From assembly GCF_014203355.1 (NCBI RefSeq), contig NZ_JACHIR010000003.1:1-64000 (forward strand): DNA of 64,000 bases, written 5' to 3'. The notes beneath the pieces are model-generated. The model was not told where the DNA came from, made no database searches, and saw only the letters and a list, made by a program, of their open reading frames with translations. Numbering within the stretch: the first letter of the stretch is position 1; every line of letters begins with the position of its first letter. Position numbers and translations under genes: made by a program. The DNA is from Kutzneria kofuensis (GTDB lineage Bacteria > Actinomycetota > Actinomycetes > Mycobacteriales > Pseudonocardiaceae). Below are positions 1 through 8,164 of this stretch, in pieces.

Positions 1-323
1 AAAACGCGCTGGTAATCGCGGGCAAAGGGGCTGACGCTGCCGAAATGCCTGGCGAAGTACCGGGACCGGGCCCACGAGGGATGGGCCCGCCGCAGCACCG
101 CCGTGACGAAGGAGGCACACTGGCTCTGGTTGGACCACGTCGCCGGCTCGCCCGGCACGCCCCAGGTGACGATGTTCGGCTCGTCGGGCTCCTTGTACAC
201 GTTGGCGCCCGCGCCCGGCAGCATCAGGTGGTCGATGAGCGCCTCGGCCTCGGCCAGGTGCGGCACCACCACCCGCCTGGGTCTGAGCAGGTGGCGGGCC
301 GTAGCCAGGTCGGCTGCGTGCAC
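1..323 (-). CDS. Hypothetical protein, C-terminus cut by the window edge
   Basis: The first 107 codons of a minus-strand gene that runs off the left edge. The GTG start at 323 is preceded by a strong AAGGAGG (331-337) at 7 nt spacing, which fixes the start. The visible part has an acidic, helical N-terminus followed by a segment with TWSNQSQCASFVTAVL, in which Cys69 sits in an N-x-S-x-C-x-S-F context. That context resembles the nucleophile helix of NlpC/P60- or papain-like cysteine hydrolases, but the remaining catalytic residues would lie outside the window. I do not recognise the family. A hydrolase function is an inference from one motif only. Confidence 0.7.
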   Translation of the reverse strand, partial: MHAADLATARHLLRPRRVVVPHLAEAEALIDHLMLPGAGANVYKEPDEPNIVTWGVPGEPATWSNQSQCASFVTAVLRRAHPSWARSRYFARHFGSVSPFARDYQRV

Positions 324-462
324 GTCGGATCCTCCTTGGGCTGGTCGGGGGATACCCTAAATGGTCGGTCCGCAGTCCTGACGCAACCCTGGCGCAACCC
401 GGGCGTGATGCTGTGATCAACGCCAGTTGGGGGCAGCCCTCTCCAGACGTCAGGAGACCCGC

Positions 463-1155
463 GTGACGATGACGAATGTGGTGCCCCGCGGCGACACGGT
501 CCTGCGGTCCGTGCTGCACCTCGCCGACCTCGCCCCGAACGCCGGGGGCTACCAGTGGCGCCTCACCGACGGCGCCGCCCACCTGCACGTCGACGCGCCC
601 GACAGCCGGCCGGCCGTGCTGCTCGGCGTCGGCGCCGTGCTGCACCACCTGCGGATCGCGCTGGCGGCCGCCGGCTGGGGCGCGTTGATCAGCCGCGGCA
701 CGACGCCGTCCGATCCGACGCACATCGCCTCGATCCGTGCCGTACGGAAGCAGCCCACCACCGAGCAGGTCGCGATGGCCGCCGCGATCAGCGTGCGTAC
801 CGGCGATGACGCCGACTACGGCGAGGCGGCGGTGCCGTGGACGGTGCTGAACCGGCTCGCCGCCCAGGCCCGTGCCGAGGGGGCGGAGATGACCGTCGTG
901 CTCGACCACGAGACCCGGATCAGGATGCTTCGCCGCACGCGGTCACTGCGCAACGCCGGCGTGGTGGCGGTGATCGGTTCACGGCCGGGTGACGAGGTGG
1001 TGGCCGGCGCGGCGCTGAGTGCCGTGCTGCTGATGGGCACGGTGTGGGGGCTGCTCGGCTGCCAGCTGCCGGTGCGGCCGCTGCTGGCGCAGCAGGTGAT
1101 CGGCCCCGACCTGGTGCCGCAGGTCGTGCTCAGACTCGGCTATCCCCGCACCTGA
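463..1155 (+). CDS. Acg-like nitroreductase-fold protein
   Basis: About 230 residues with the pattern of the Acg (Rv2032-like) branch of the nitroreductase superfamily. It has an N-terminal LADLAPNAGGYQWRLTDGAAHLHVD stretch, a central GDDADYGEAAVPW region and a C-terminal part on the general nitroreductase plan. Family members are FMN-binding or FMN-less oxidoreductase-like proteins of about 320 residues linked to dormancy and nitro stress. This one is clearly shorter, so full FMN binding and activity are uncertain. An ATG exists at 427, but GTG 463 has AGGAG (452-456) at 6 nt spacing and starts where homology begins. ATG 469 is an alternative. The gene converges on and overlaps the 3' end of the acyl-CoA dehydrogenase at 1140 by 16 nt. 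Confidence 0.65.
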   Translation: MTMTNVVPRGDTVLRSVLHLADLAPNAGGYQWRLTDGAAHLHVDAPDSRPAVLLGVGAVLHHLRIALAAAGWGALISRGTTPSDPTHIASIRAVRKQPTTEQVAMAAAISVRTGDDADYGEAAVPWTVLNRLAAQARAEGAEMTVVLDHETRIRMLRRTRSLRNAGVVAVIGSRPGDEVVAGAALSAVLLMGTVWGLLGCQLPVRPLLAQQVIGPDLVPQVVLRLGYPRT

Positions 1156-2036
1156 TACGCGCGGAGGTGCTCGGCGGGATGGCCGAACAGGAACGCGGCG
1201 CCGTGCGCTCTCTTGAAGTAGCGCTGGGCGTCGTGTTCCCACGTGATGGCGATGCCGCCGTGCAGCTGCACCATCTCGGCGGCAACCCGGCCGAGCGCCT
1301 CCGAGCAGTACACCTTGGCCTCGACCGGGTGGTCGGTGTCGTACGCCGCCGAGCGGGCGGTCTCCACCAGCACGTGCATGTCGGCCAGGCGGTGCTTGAC
1401 CGCCTGGAAGCCGCCGATCGGCCGGCCGAACTGGACGCGTTGCTTCGCGTACTCGACGGTCATCTCCAGGCAGCGGTCGGCGGTCCCGACCTGCTCGGCG
1501 GCGAGTGCCGACAGGGCGAATCCCCGCACCCGGCCTTCGTCGTAGGGGCCGATCAGGCCGGTCGGCTCGTCGATGGTCACGGTGGCGAGCCGGCGCGACT
1601 CGTCCATTGTGGTCAGGGGTTCGACCCGGGCCTGGTTCGGCCGCATCTCGTACAGCAGCCCGCCGACGCCGACCAGCAGCACCTCCGCTCGATCGGCGTC
1701 GAGGACGTACTTCTCGGTCGGCGGGCACCAGGTCGCGATGCCGCCGGCGGCGATCCCGGGCAACAGTCGTCGGCACGCTTCGGTGTTGCCGGTGGACAGC
1801 ACCGCTTCGGCGGCGATGGCCGTGCCGAGCAGGGGAACCGGCGCCAGCGTCCGGCCGAGCTGCTCCAGGACGATCTGCAGCTCGGTCAGTGTCGCGCCGC
1901 TGCCGCCGTACTCCTCGGGGATGGCCAGGCCGGCGGCCCCGATCTCGCACAGCTTCGGCCACAGGTCGTCCGGCTCCTTGGCGAGGAGCCGGGCGACGGT
2001 GTCCTGCAGAGCGAGCTGCTCGTCGGTCAGCCACAT
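1140..2036 (-). CDS. fadE33: Acyl-CoA dehydrogenase, FadE33-like subunit
   Basis: A 298-residue acyl-CoA dehydrogenase family protein. The N-terminal helical domain starts at MWLTDEQLALQDTVARLL and contains IPEEYGGSGATLTELQIVLEQLG. The middle domain is shortened, and the C-terminal helical domain shows QRVQFGRPIGGFQAVKHRLADM and QLHGGIAITWEHDAQRYFKRA. The start is the ATG at 2036, which overlaps the previous gene by 10 nt, as in a coupled operon. In mycobacteria FadE31, FadE32 and FadE33 are short subunits that form heteromeric dehydrogenases acting on propanoyl- and later ring C/D intermediates of steroids. The same assignment here rests on gene order as well as on sequence. It is the last gene of the minus-strand arm of the cluster. 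Confidence 0.75.
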   Translation of the reverse strand: MWLTDEQLALQDTVARLLAKEPDDLWPKLCEIGAAGLAIPEEYGGSGATLTELQIVLEQLGRTLAPVPLLGTAIAAEAVLSTGNTEACRRLLPGIAAGGIATWCPPTEKYVLDADRAEVLLVGVGGLLYEMRPNQARVEPLTTMDESRRLATVTIDEPTGLIGPYDEGRVRGFALSALAAEQVGTADRCLEMTVEYAKQRVQFGRPIGGFQAVKHRLADMHVLVETARSAAYDTDHPVEAKVYCSEALGRVAAEMVQLHGGIAITWEHDAQRYFKRAHGAAFLFGHPAEHLRAYQVRG

Positions 2037-2830
2037 AGCGCCGCCATCAGCCGTTCCCGGTGGAAGGACTCCGTGCCCCACGCCGTCACGAGCGCGCGGA
2101 CCTTCAAAAGCCACCGGCTCAGCTCGAACTCGGCGGTGTAGCCGATCGCCCCGTGCACCTGCAACGCCGTTCGCATCGCTTGGTACGCGGCGGTGCCCGC
2201 CGCGATCTTCGCCGCCGACACGTCGCTGGCGGTCATCGTCACCGCCGCCCCGAACACCAGCGGCTCGGCCAGTTCCAGCGCCACGTGCACGTCGGCGAGG
2301 TGGTGCTTGACCGCCTGGAAGCTCCCGATCGCCTTGCCGAACTGCTTGCGCTGCAAGGCGTAGTCACGGGTCCGTGCCAGCAGTGCCCGCCCCAGCCCCA
2401 CCAGCTGCGCCGAGCAGGCGAGGACACCCCGATCGAACGCCTGGCCATCGATCGGCCCGACCGCCTCGCCGAGCCGGTACTCGTGCAGCTGTCGCGCCGG
2501 ATCCACCGACGACCGCGCATCCTCGAGGATCGCTCGATATCGCGTATCGTGCACGATCGCGTAAACGTGATCCGCATCGTCCACGATGTACGGAACATGC
2601 GGCGGCCAGGCCAGCGTGGAGCTGGGCTCCCGCAACACCGCGAACGACTCCACCACCGGCCCCGGCACGGCCGCCCGCCCCAACTCCAGGAACGCCACCA
2701 CCAGATCAGGGACGGACTCGACCTCGTGCACGCCCAATGCCAGCAGCGTGTCCCATGACGTCGACTGCCTGAGCGCATCTCGCAACGCCTGCGCGAACTG
2801 CCGCTGCTCGTCGGACAGGGTGAACTTCAT
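2027..2830 (-). CDS. fadE32: Acyl-CoA dehydrogenase, FadE32-like short subunit
   Basis: A 267-residue acyl-CoA dehydrogenase family protein with MKFTLSDEQRQFAQALRDAL at the N-terminus. The C-terminal domain carries LQRKQFGKAIGSFQAVKHHLADVHV and LQVHGAIGYTAEFELSRWL. It is well below the usual 380 residues because the beta domain is much reduced. That is typical of the partner subunit in alpha2beta2 steroid acyl-CoA dehydrogenases. Its ATG at 2830 overlaps the stop of the upstream dehydrogenase by 4 nt (ATGA), so the two subunits are translationally coupled and probably made in equal amounts. I infer that it pairs with the 368-residue protein encoded just upstream. Confidence 0.75.
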   Translation of the reverse strand: MKFTLSDEQRQFAQALRDALRQSTSWDTLLALGVHEVESVPDLVVAFLELGRAAVPGPVVESFAVLREPSSTLAWPPHVPYIVDDADHVYAIVHDTRYRAILEDARSSVDPARQLHEYRLGEAVGPIDGQAFDRGVLACSAQLVGLGRALLARTRDYALQRKQFGKAIGSFQAVKHHLADVHVALELAEPLVFGAAVTMTASDVSAAKIAAGTAAYQAMRTALQVHGAIGYTAEFELSRWLLKVRALVTAWGTESFHRERLMAALCG

Positions 2831-3933
2831 CGCGGCAGCCCCAGGACTCGCTCGGCGACGACATTGCGCTGGATCTCGTTGGTCCCGGCGTAGATGGGGC
2901 CGGCGAGGGCGAAGAGGTAGCCGTCCAGCCAGGGACCGGCCAACTCGGCCGCGGGCCCCAGGAGCTCCAGGGCCGTTTCGTGCAGGGCGAGGTCCAGTTG
3001 CGACCAGAACAGCTTGGTGACGCTGGCCTCGGCGCCGACGGGCCGGTCGAGCGAGCCGAGAACGTGCAGGCGGTAGGCCCGAGCGCCCATCCAGGCGTCG
3101 AGGACCTTGTTGCGCAGGGCGGTGTCGGAAGGGTCGCCGACCTCGCGCCACAGCGCGAGCAATCGGTCTGCCGCCGCGCAGAACCGCCCCGGACTGCGCA
3201 GCGACAGACCCCGTTCGTTGCCGGCCGTGCTCATGGCGACGCGCCAGCCTGCACCTGGCTCGCCGAGCACATCGTGATCCGGCACGAACACCTCGTCCAG
3301 GAAGATCTCGGCGAATCCCGCCTCGCCGTCGAGCTGCGGGATCGGTCGCACGGTCACTCCTGGCGCGCGAAGGTCGAACAGGAAGTACGTCAGGCCCCGA
3401 TGCCGCTCGGCCTCCGGCTCGGTCCGGAACAGGCCGAATCCCCGGTCGGCGAAGGCGGCTCGGGAACTCCACGTCTTCTGGCCGCTCAGCAGCCAGCCGC
3501 CGTCGGTGCGGACGCCACGGCTGCGGATGGCGGCGAGATCGCTGCCGGCCTCCGGCTCGGACCACGCCTGAGCCCAGATGTCGTCGGCCCGAGCCATGCG
3601 GGGAAGCAGCCGCGCCTGCTGCTCTTCGGTTCCGTGTGCGTAGAGAGTCGGTGCCAGCAGGAAGATCCCGTTCTGGGCGACTCGCCCCGGTGCGCCGGCG
3701 GCCCAGTACTCCTCCTCGAACACCAGCCACTCGGTCAGCGAGGCGCCGCGACCGCCGTGCTCCGCCGGCCACGAGACGGCGGAGAGCCTCGCCTTGGCGA
3801 GGGTGCGTTCCCACTCGCGGTGCTGCTCGAAGCCGTCTGCGGTGTCCATGGAGGACAGACCGGTGGGCACGTTCTCGCTCAGCCAGGCGCGAATCTCGTG
3901 CCGGAACTCCAGGTCGGTGTCGTCAAGATCCAC
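2827..3933 (-). CDS. fadE31: Acyl-CoA dehydrogenase, FadE31-like subunit
   Basis: A 368-residue acyl-CoA dehydrogenase of normal length. The N-terminal domain contains WPAEHGGRGASLTEWLVFEEEY. The FAD/substrate segment WAQAWSEPEAGSDLAAIRSR is followed by LLSGQKTWSSRAAFADRG, and the C-terminus ends with PIYAGTNEIQRNVVAERVLGLPR, the usual cofactor-binding and C-terminal signature. It starts at the ATG at 3933, overlapping the hydratase gene upstream by 11 nt, and its stop overlaps the next ATG. The position directly before two short dehydrogenase subunits matches fadE31-fadE32-fadE33 of the KstR2 regulon. It is very similar in layout to the FadE30-like enzyme encoded divergently at 6261. Confidence 0.8.
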   Translation of the reverse strand: MDLDDTDLEFRHEIRAWLSENVPTGLSSMDTADGFEQHREWERTLAKARLSAVSWPAEHGGRGASLTEWLVFEEEYWAAGAPGRVAQNGIFLLAPTLYAHGTEEQQARLLPRMARADDIWAQAWSEPEAGSDLAAIRSRGVRTDGGWLLSGQKTWSSRAAFADRGFGLFRTEPEAERHRGLTYFLFDLRAPGVTVRPIPQLDGEAGFAEIFLDEVFVPDHDVLGEPGAGWRVAMSTAGNERGLSLRSPGRFCAAADRLLALWREVGDPSDTALRNKVLDAWMGARAYRLHVLGSLDRPVGAEASVTKLFWSQLDLALHETALELLGPAAELAGPWLDGYLFALAGPIYAGTNEIQRNVVAERVLGLPR

Positions 3934-4780
3934 TGGCGCCTCGCATCGACCTGGCGTCCATGCCCGCCAACGAATCCGGCGACACCTCGGCGTTGTGGGC
4001 GTGGGCCAGATGGTGCAGGCCGAAGACCGAGTCCATGCCGGCGCGCATGCCCATCTGGTCCTCGGACTGGTTCACGGCCTTCTTGGCCAGGGCCAGGCCG
4101 AATCGCGGCATCCGGGTGATACGGTCGGCCAGCGCGGCGACGGTCGACTCCAACTCCTCGCGAGGGACGACACGGTTGACCATGCCCCACTCGTAGGCCC
4201 GCTGTGCGCTGAAGCGGTCGCCGGTGAACAGGACCTCCTTGGCGGCGCGGGGACCGAGGACCCAGGGGTGGGCGAAGTACTCGACGCCGGGAATCCCCAT
4301 ACGCACCACCGGATCGGCGAAGAAGGCGTCCTCGGCGGCGACGATGAGGTCACATACCCAGGCCAGCATGAGGCCGCCGGCGACGCAGGCGCCCTGCACC
4401 ATGGCGATCATGGGCTTCGGGATTTCCCGCCAGCGCCGGCACATCCCCAGGTAGACCTCGCTCTCGCGGGCGAAGCGCTGGTCGCCGCCGGACTTGTCGA
4501 CGTGGTCCCACCACAGGACGGCCTTGCGCTCGAAGGTGACGTCGACGTCCCGGCCGGGAGTGCCGATGTCGTGCCCGGCGGAGAAGTGGTCGCCGGCGCC
4601 GGCCAGCACGATCACCGACACCTCGTCGTCGTTGACGGCCCGCTCGAACGCCGCGTCCAGGGCGTAGGTCATGGCGGAGTTCTGGGCGTTGCGGTAGCGC
4701 GGCCGGTTCATGGTCACGGTGGCCACCGCGCCGCTGCGCTCGTAGCGGACCGGCTCCTCGGTCAGCGGGTCCTCGCTCAC
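3923..4780 (-). CDS. Enoyl-CoA hydratase/isomerase (crotonase) family protein
   Basis: A 285-residue crotonase-fold protein. It has the first oxyanion-hole strand VIVLAGAGDHFSAGHDIG, the second loop MVQGACVAGGLMLAWVCDLIVAAEDAFFADP and a C-terminal AKKAVNQSEDQMGMRAGMDSVFGLHHLAHAHN helix. It is longer than EchA20 of the mycobacterial KstR2 regulon because of an insertion around VLWWDHVDKSGGDQRFARESE. I therefore assign only the family. The start is the GTG at 4780, set by AGGAGG upstream; the GTG overlaps the TGA of fadD3 (GTGA). Its place between fadD3 and fadE31 differs from Mycobacterium tuberculosis and suggests a hydration step in the same pathway. Confidence 0.75.
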   Translation of the reverse strand: MSEDPLTEEPVRYERSGAVATVTMNRPRYRNAQNSAMTYALDAAFERAVNDDEVSVIVLAGAGDHFSAGHDIGTPGRDVDVTFERKAVLWWDHVDKSGGDQRFARESEVYLGMCRRWREIPKPMIAMVQGACVAGGLMLAWVCDLIVAAEDAFFADPVVRMGIPGVEYFAHPWVLGPRAAKEVLFTGDRFSAQRAYEWGMVNRVVPREELESTVAALADRITRMPRFGLALAKKAVNQSEDQMGMRAGMDSVFGLHHLAHAHNAEVSPDSLAGMDARSMRGASGS

Positions 4781-6216
4781 CGGACCTCCTCGCGTAACAG
4801 GCGTTTGAGCACCTTGCCGGACGGGTTCCTGGGCAGTGCGGACAGGAACTCGACATGTCTGGGCACCTTGTAGTTGGCGACCAGGGCCCGGCAGTGCTCG
4901 ATGACGTCCTCTGTGGACAGTGTCGTCGACGCCACGACGAAGGCCTTGCCGACCTCGCCCATGCGCTCGTCGGGCACGCCGATCACCGCCGACTCGGTGA
5001 CGCCGGCCAACCGGGCCAGGGCCTGCTCGACCTCGGCCGGGTAGACGTTGAAGCCGCCGCACACGTACATGTCCTTGAGCCGGTCGGTGATCGTCAGGTA
5101 GCCGCGATCGTCGAGGATCCCGACATCGCCGGTGTGCAGCCAGCCATCGGCGTCGATGGCGGCCGCGGTCGCGGCGGCGTCGTCGAGGTAGCCGATCATC
5201 ACGTTGGGGCCGCGCAACAGGATCTCGCCGGAGGAAGCGATCTTCACCTCGAAGCCGGCGGTCGCCCGGCCGGAGGTGTGCGCGACGGTGTCGGCGTCGT
5301 CGTCGGGACGGCACATCGTCGCCACCACCGCCTCGGTCAGGCCGTACGCGGTGAGCACGGTGCCGAAGCGTTTCTGCATCCGCTCCACCAGAGCGATCGG
5401 AACCGTGGCGGCGCCGGTGACCGCCAGCCGCAAGCTGTCGCAACCGGGTTCGGACAGCAGCGACTGGTAGATCGTCGGCGGCCCGGGCAGGACGGTGATC
5501 CGTTCCCGCTCGACGAGTTCGCGCGTGCGGGCCACGTCGAACACGGCCTGCGGCACGAGGGTCGCGCCGGTGAGCAGGCAGACGAGAATCCCCGCCTTGT
5601 AGCCGAAGCTGTGGAAGAACGGGTTGATCACCAAGTACCGGTCGTCGGCGACGACGTTCCCGCAGTCGGCCCACGCGGCGGCGACGGCGAGCGCCTGCCG
5701 GTGCGCGCTCATCGCCCCCTTGCTGCGGCCGGTGGTGCCGGACGTGAACAGGATGTCGCTGATGTCGTCGGGCTGCACCGCGACGGCGTCGACCTCGTCG
5801 ACGAACGACCAGTCGTCGCACACCAGCACGAAACCGGGCACGCCGCCGAGCTCCTGCAGCTCGGCCAGCCGGTTGCGGCCGAGGAAATCCGTCGCGACGA
5901 CGAGGGCGGCGGCCTCGCTGCGGGAAATGACGTCCAGCATCTCCGGCGCGGTGAAGCGGGTGTTCACGGGCACGAGGACGCCGCCGGCACAGCTCGCGCC
6001 GAGCGCGGCGACGACCCAGTGCCAGGTGTTCGGGGCGCAGATCGCCACCCGGTCGCCGGGCCGGAGCCCGCCGGCGACAAAGGCGGCGGCCACCTGGCGG
6101 ACCCGGGTACGCAGGTCGCGGTAGGTGAGGCGCACCTCGCCGTCGACAACGGCCTCGTTGTCGCCGAAGCGCTCCGCGGCCGCGTCCACGGCAGCGGGAA
6201 TGGTGCTGGGTGCCAC
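4777..6216 (-). CDS. fadD3: Acyl-CoA synthetase, FadD3-like (HIP-CoA ligase)
   Basis: A 479-residue ANL-superfamily adenylating enzyme. It shows the phosphate loop ILFTSGTTGRSKGAMSAH, the A5 motif YGLTEAVVATM, the hinge GDVGILDDRGYLTITDRLKDMY and the C-terminal lysine motif LPRNPSGKVLKRLL. FadD3 enzymes attach CoA to the HIP propanoate left after steroid ring A/B removal. That substrate is inferred here from the KstR2-type neighbourhood. Translation could begin at TTG 6231 inside the palindrome. GTG 6216 is preferred because AGGAGG lies 4 nt upstream and the homologous sequence begins there. It is the first gene of the minus arm, transcribed divergently from fadE30 across a 44-bp gap. Confidence 0.8.
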   Translation of the reverse strand: MAPSTIPAAVDAAAERFGDNEAVVDGEVRLTYRDLRTRVRQVAAAFVAGGLRPGDRVAICAPNTWHWVVAALGASCAGGVLVPVNTRFTAPEMLDVISRSEAAALVVATDFLGRNRLAELQELGGVPGFVLVCDDWSFVDEVDAVAVQPDDISDILFTSGTTGRSKGAMSAHRQALAVAAAWADCGNVVADDRYLVINPFFHSFGYKAGILVCLLTGATLVPQAVFDVARTRELVERERITVLPGPPTIYQSLLSEPGCDSLRLAVTGAATVPIALVERMQKRFGTVLTAYGLTEAVVATMCRPDDDADTVAHTSGRATAGFEVKIASSGEILLRGPNVMIGYLDDAAATAAAIDADGWLHTGDVGILDDRGYLTITDRLKDMYVCGGFNVYPAEVEQALARLAGVTESAVIGVPDERMGEVGKAFVVASTTLSTEDVIEHCRALVANYKVPRHVEFLSALPRNPSGKVLKRLLREEVR

Positions 6217-6224
6217 GACACCTC

Positions 6225-6246
6225 CTACCAAGCAACTGCTTGGTAG
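6225..6246. promoter_or_regulatory. TetR-type operator in the fadD3-fadE30 divergent promoter
   Basis: A perfect inverted repeat with 10-nt arms CTACCAAGCA and TGCTTGGTAG around a 2-nt centre. It lies between the GTG of fadD3 and the ATG of fadE30. A second palindrome, TAGGCTAGCCTA (6244-6255), overlaps its right end. A −10-like TAGCCT (6249-6254) lies 6 nt before the fadE30 ATG with no Shine-Dalgarno, so that mRNA may be leaderless and the operator would cover the −35/spacer. The published mycobacterial KstR2 box has CAAG and CTTG half-sites 2 nt apart. Here the same half-sites are 6 nt apart, so the site is related but not identical. Confidence 0.7.
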
Positions 6247-6260
6247 GCTAGCCTACGGTC

Positions 6261-7388
6261 ATGGCGGTGACCAGATCCGAGATCCGGCGGTGGCTCGCCG
6301 AGCATCTCGTCGGGCGCTTCGCCGAGCTCAAGGGGCTCGGCGGGCCCGGCCGCGAGCACGAGGCGTTCGCCGAGCGGCTCGACTGGGAACGCCACCTCGC
6401 CGCGCACGGCTGGACCTGCCCGGCCTGGCCGGTCGAGCACGGCGGCCGCGGCATGACCTTCGACGAACAGGTCGCCTTCCACGAGGAGTACGCCCTCGCC
6501 GACGCGCCCGCCCGGGTGAACCACCTCGGCGAGAACCTGCTGGGCCCGACTCTGATCGACCTCGGCACGCCGGCACAGAAGGCCCGCTTCCTGCCGAGGA
6601 TCCGGGCGGTCGAGGAGCTCTGGTGCCAGGGCTACTCCGAGCCCGGCGCGGGCTCCGACCTGGCCGCCGTCAGCACCGCCGCGCGGTTGGTCGGCGACGA
6701 GTGGGTGATCACCGGGCAGAAGGTGTGGACCTCGCTGGCGCACGTGGCCGACTGGTGCTTCGTCCTCGCCCGCACGACCCCGGGATCGGTGGGGCACAAG
6801 GGTTTGTCCTACCTGCTGGTGCCGATGAAGCAGCCCGGCATCGAGGTGCGGCCGATCCGGCAGCTCACCGGCACCGCCGAGTTCAACGAGGTGTTCTTCG
6901 ACGGCGCTCGCACCGCCGCCGATCTTGTCGTCGGCGAGCCCGGCGGCGGCTGGGCGGTCGCGATGGCCACGCTGGCCTACGAGAGAGGCGCGGCGACGCT
7001 GGGCCAGCAGGTCGGCTTCCGGCGCGAACTGGAGGCCGTGATCGCATTGGCCGACCCGGAAGACCTCGCCCTGCAAGAGCAACTGGCCCGCGCGGCGGTC
7101 GAGCTGAGCGTCATGCGATCACACGCCTTGCGTACCAAAGGTTCCGACCCGTCGGTGAGCAAACTGCTGTGGGCCGGCTGGCACCGGCGGCTCGGCGAGC
7201 TGGCCATGCGGGCCCGCGGCGCCGAGTCGATGATCGTCGAGTCGGCCGAGTCCGGCTACGACCTGGACCAGTGGCAACGGTTGTTCCTGTTCAGCCGGGC
7301 CGACACCATCTACGGCGGCTCCGACGAGATCCAGCGCAACATCATCGCGGAACGGGTGCTCGGCCTGCCCAGGGAGGCGCGCGGATGA
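6261..7388 (+). CDS. fadE30: Acyl-CoA dehydrogenase, FadE30-like
   Basis: A 375-residue acyl-CoA dehydrogenase. It contains WPVEHGGRGMTFDEQVAFHEEY, the flavin-site segment WCQGYSEPGAGSDLAAVSTA, WVITGQKVWTSLAHVADW and the C-terminal DTIYGGSDEIQRNIIAERVLGLPR. FadE30 oxidises the CoA thioester formed by FadD3 in steroid C/D-ring breakdown. This role follows from the gene order fadE30-SDR-kstR2-fadA6, which matches Mycobacterium tuberculosis. The ATG at 6261 has no Shine-Dalgarno and may be the 5' end of a leaderless transcript. The stop overlaps the next ATG (ATGA), so the SDR is translationally coupled. Confidence 0.8.
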   Translation: MAVTRSEIRRWLAEHLVGRFAELKGLGGPGREHEAFAERLDWERHLAAHGWTCPAWPVEHGGRGMTFDEQVAFHEEYALADAPARVNHLGENLLGPTLIDLGTPAQKARFLPRIRAVEELWCQGYSEPGAGSDLAAVSTAARLVGDEWVITGQKVWTSLAHVADWCFVLARTTPGSVGHKGLSYLLVPMKQPGIEVRPIRQLTGTAEFNEVFFDGARTAADLVVGEPGGGWAVAMATLAYERGAATLGQQVGFRRELEAVIALADPEDLALQEQLARAAVELSVMRSHALRTKGSDPSVSKLLWAGWHRRLGELAMRARGAESMIVESAESGYDLDQWQRLFLFSRADTIYGGSDEIQRNIIAERVLGLPREARG

Positions 7389-8155
7389 TCGATTACGTGC
7401 CCGGCCACGACCTGCTGGCGGACAAGGTGGTCGTCGTGACGGCGGCGGCCGGCACCGGCATCGGGTCCGCGGCCGCCCAGCGGTGCCTCGAAGAGGGCGC
7501 CAAGGTCCTGATCAGCGACTGGCACGAGCGACGGCTCGGCGTGACGCTGGAGAAGCTCGCGGCGGACCACGGCGACCGGGTGGCCGCGACGACGTGTGAC
7601 GTCACCGACGAGAGCCAGGTCCAGGCGCTGATCGACACCGCGGTCAGCACATTCGGCCGCCTCGACGTGATGATCAACAACGCTGGTCTGGGCGGCACGA
7701 GATCCGTGCTGGAGATGACCGACGACGAGTGGTCCCGCGTGCTCGACGTGACCCTGAACGGGACCTTCCGCTGCACGCGGGCCGCCCTGAGGAGAATGGT
7801 GGACCAGGGCAGCGGCGCGATCGTGAACAACGCGTCGGTGATCGGCTGGCGGTCGCAGGCCGGCCAGGCCCACTACGCCGCCGCCAAGGCCGGCGTGATG
7901 GCGCTGACCCGCTGCGCCGCCGCCGACGTCGCCCCGCACGGGATCCGGGTCAACGCCGTCGCGCCGAGCCTGGCCATGCACCCGTTCCTGGCCAAGGTCA
8001 CCAGCGAGGAGCTGCTGGCCGAGCTGACCGAGCGGGAGGCGTTCGGCAGGGCGGCTGAGCCGTGGGAGGTGGCCAATGCCATGGTGTTCCTCGCCAGCGA
8101 CTACGCCTCGTACCTGACGGGCGAGGTGCTGTCGGTCAGCAGCCAGCACCCCTGA
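7385..8155 (+). CDS. Short-chain dehydrogenase (Rv3559c-type) of the steroid-ring cluster
   Basis: A 256-residue classical SDR. The nucleotide-binding TAAAGTGIG is at residues 19-27, NNAG near 98-101, and the catalytic Ser151, Tyr164 and Lys168 lie in ASVIGWRSQAGQAHYAAAKAG. It starts at the ATG at 7385, inside the fadE30 stop. The equivalent gene between fadE30 and kstR2 in mycobacteria encodes an SDR thought to oxidise a hydroxyacyl-CoA intermediate of the HIP pathway. I infer the same here. The C-terminus LTGEVLSVSSQHP departs from the usual LDGG ending, as is common in this subgroup. Confidence 0.8.
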   Translation: MIDYVPGHDLLADKVVVVTAAAGTGIGSAAAQRCLEEGAKVLISDWHERRLGVTLEKLAADHGDRVAATTCDVTDESQVQALIDTAVSTFGRLDVMINNAGLGGTRSVLEMTDDEWSRVLDVTLNGTFRCTRAALRRMVDQGSGAIVNNASVIGWRSQAGQAHYAAAKAGVMALTRCAAADVAPHGIRVNAVAPSLAMHPFLAKVTSEELLAELTEREAFGRAAEPWEVANAMVFLASDYASYLTGEVLSVSSQHP

Positions 8156-8164
8156 GGGAGAACC

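Noticed and set aside
3923-6235. A 770-codon minus-strand open frame covering the fadD3 region and the hydratase
   Set aside because: Only its last 285 codons (hydratase) are real. The rest is an Arg/Ala-rich shadow of fadD3 in another frame.
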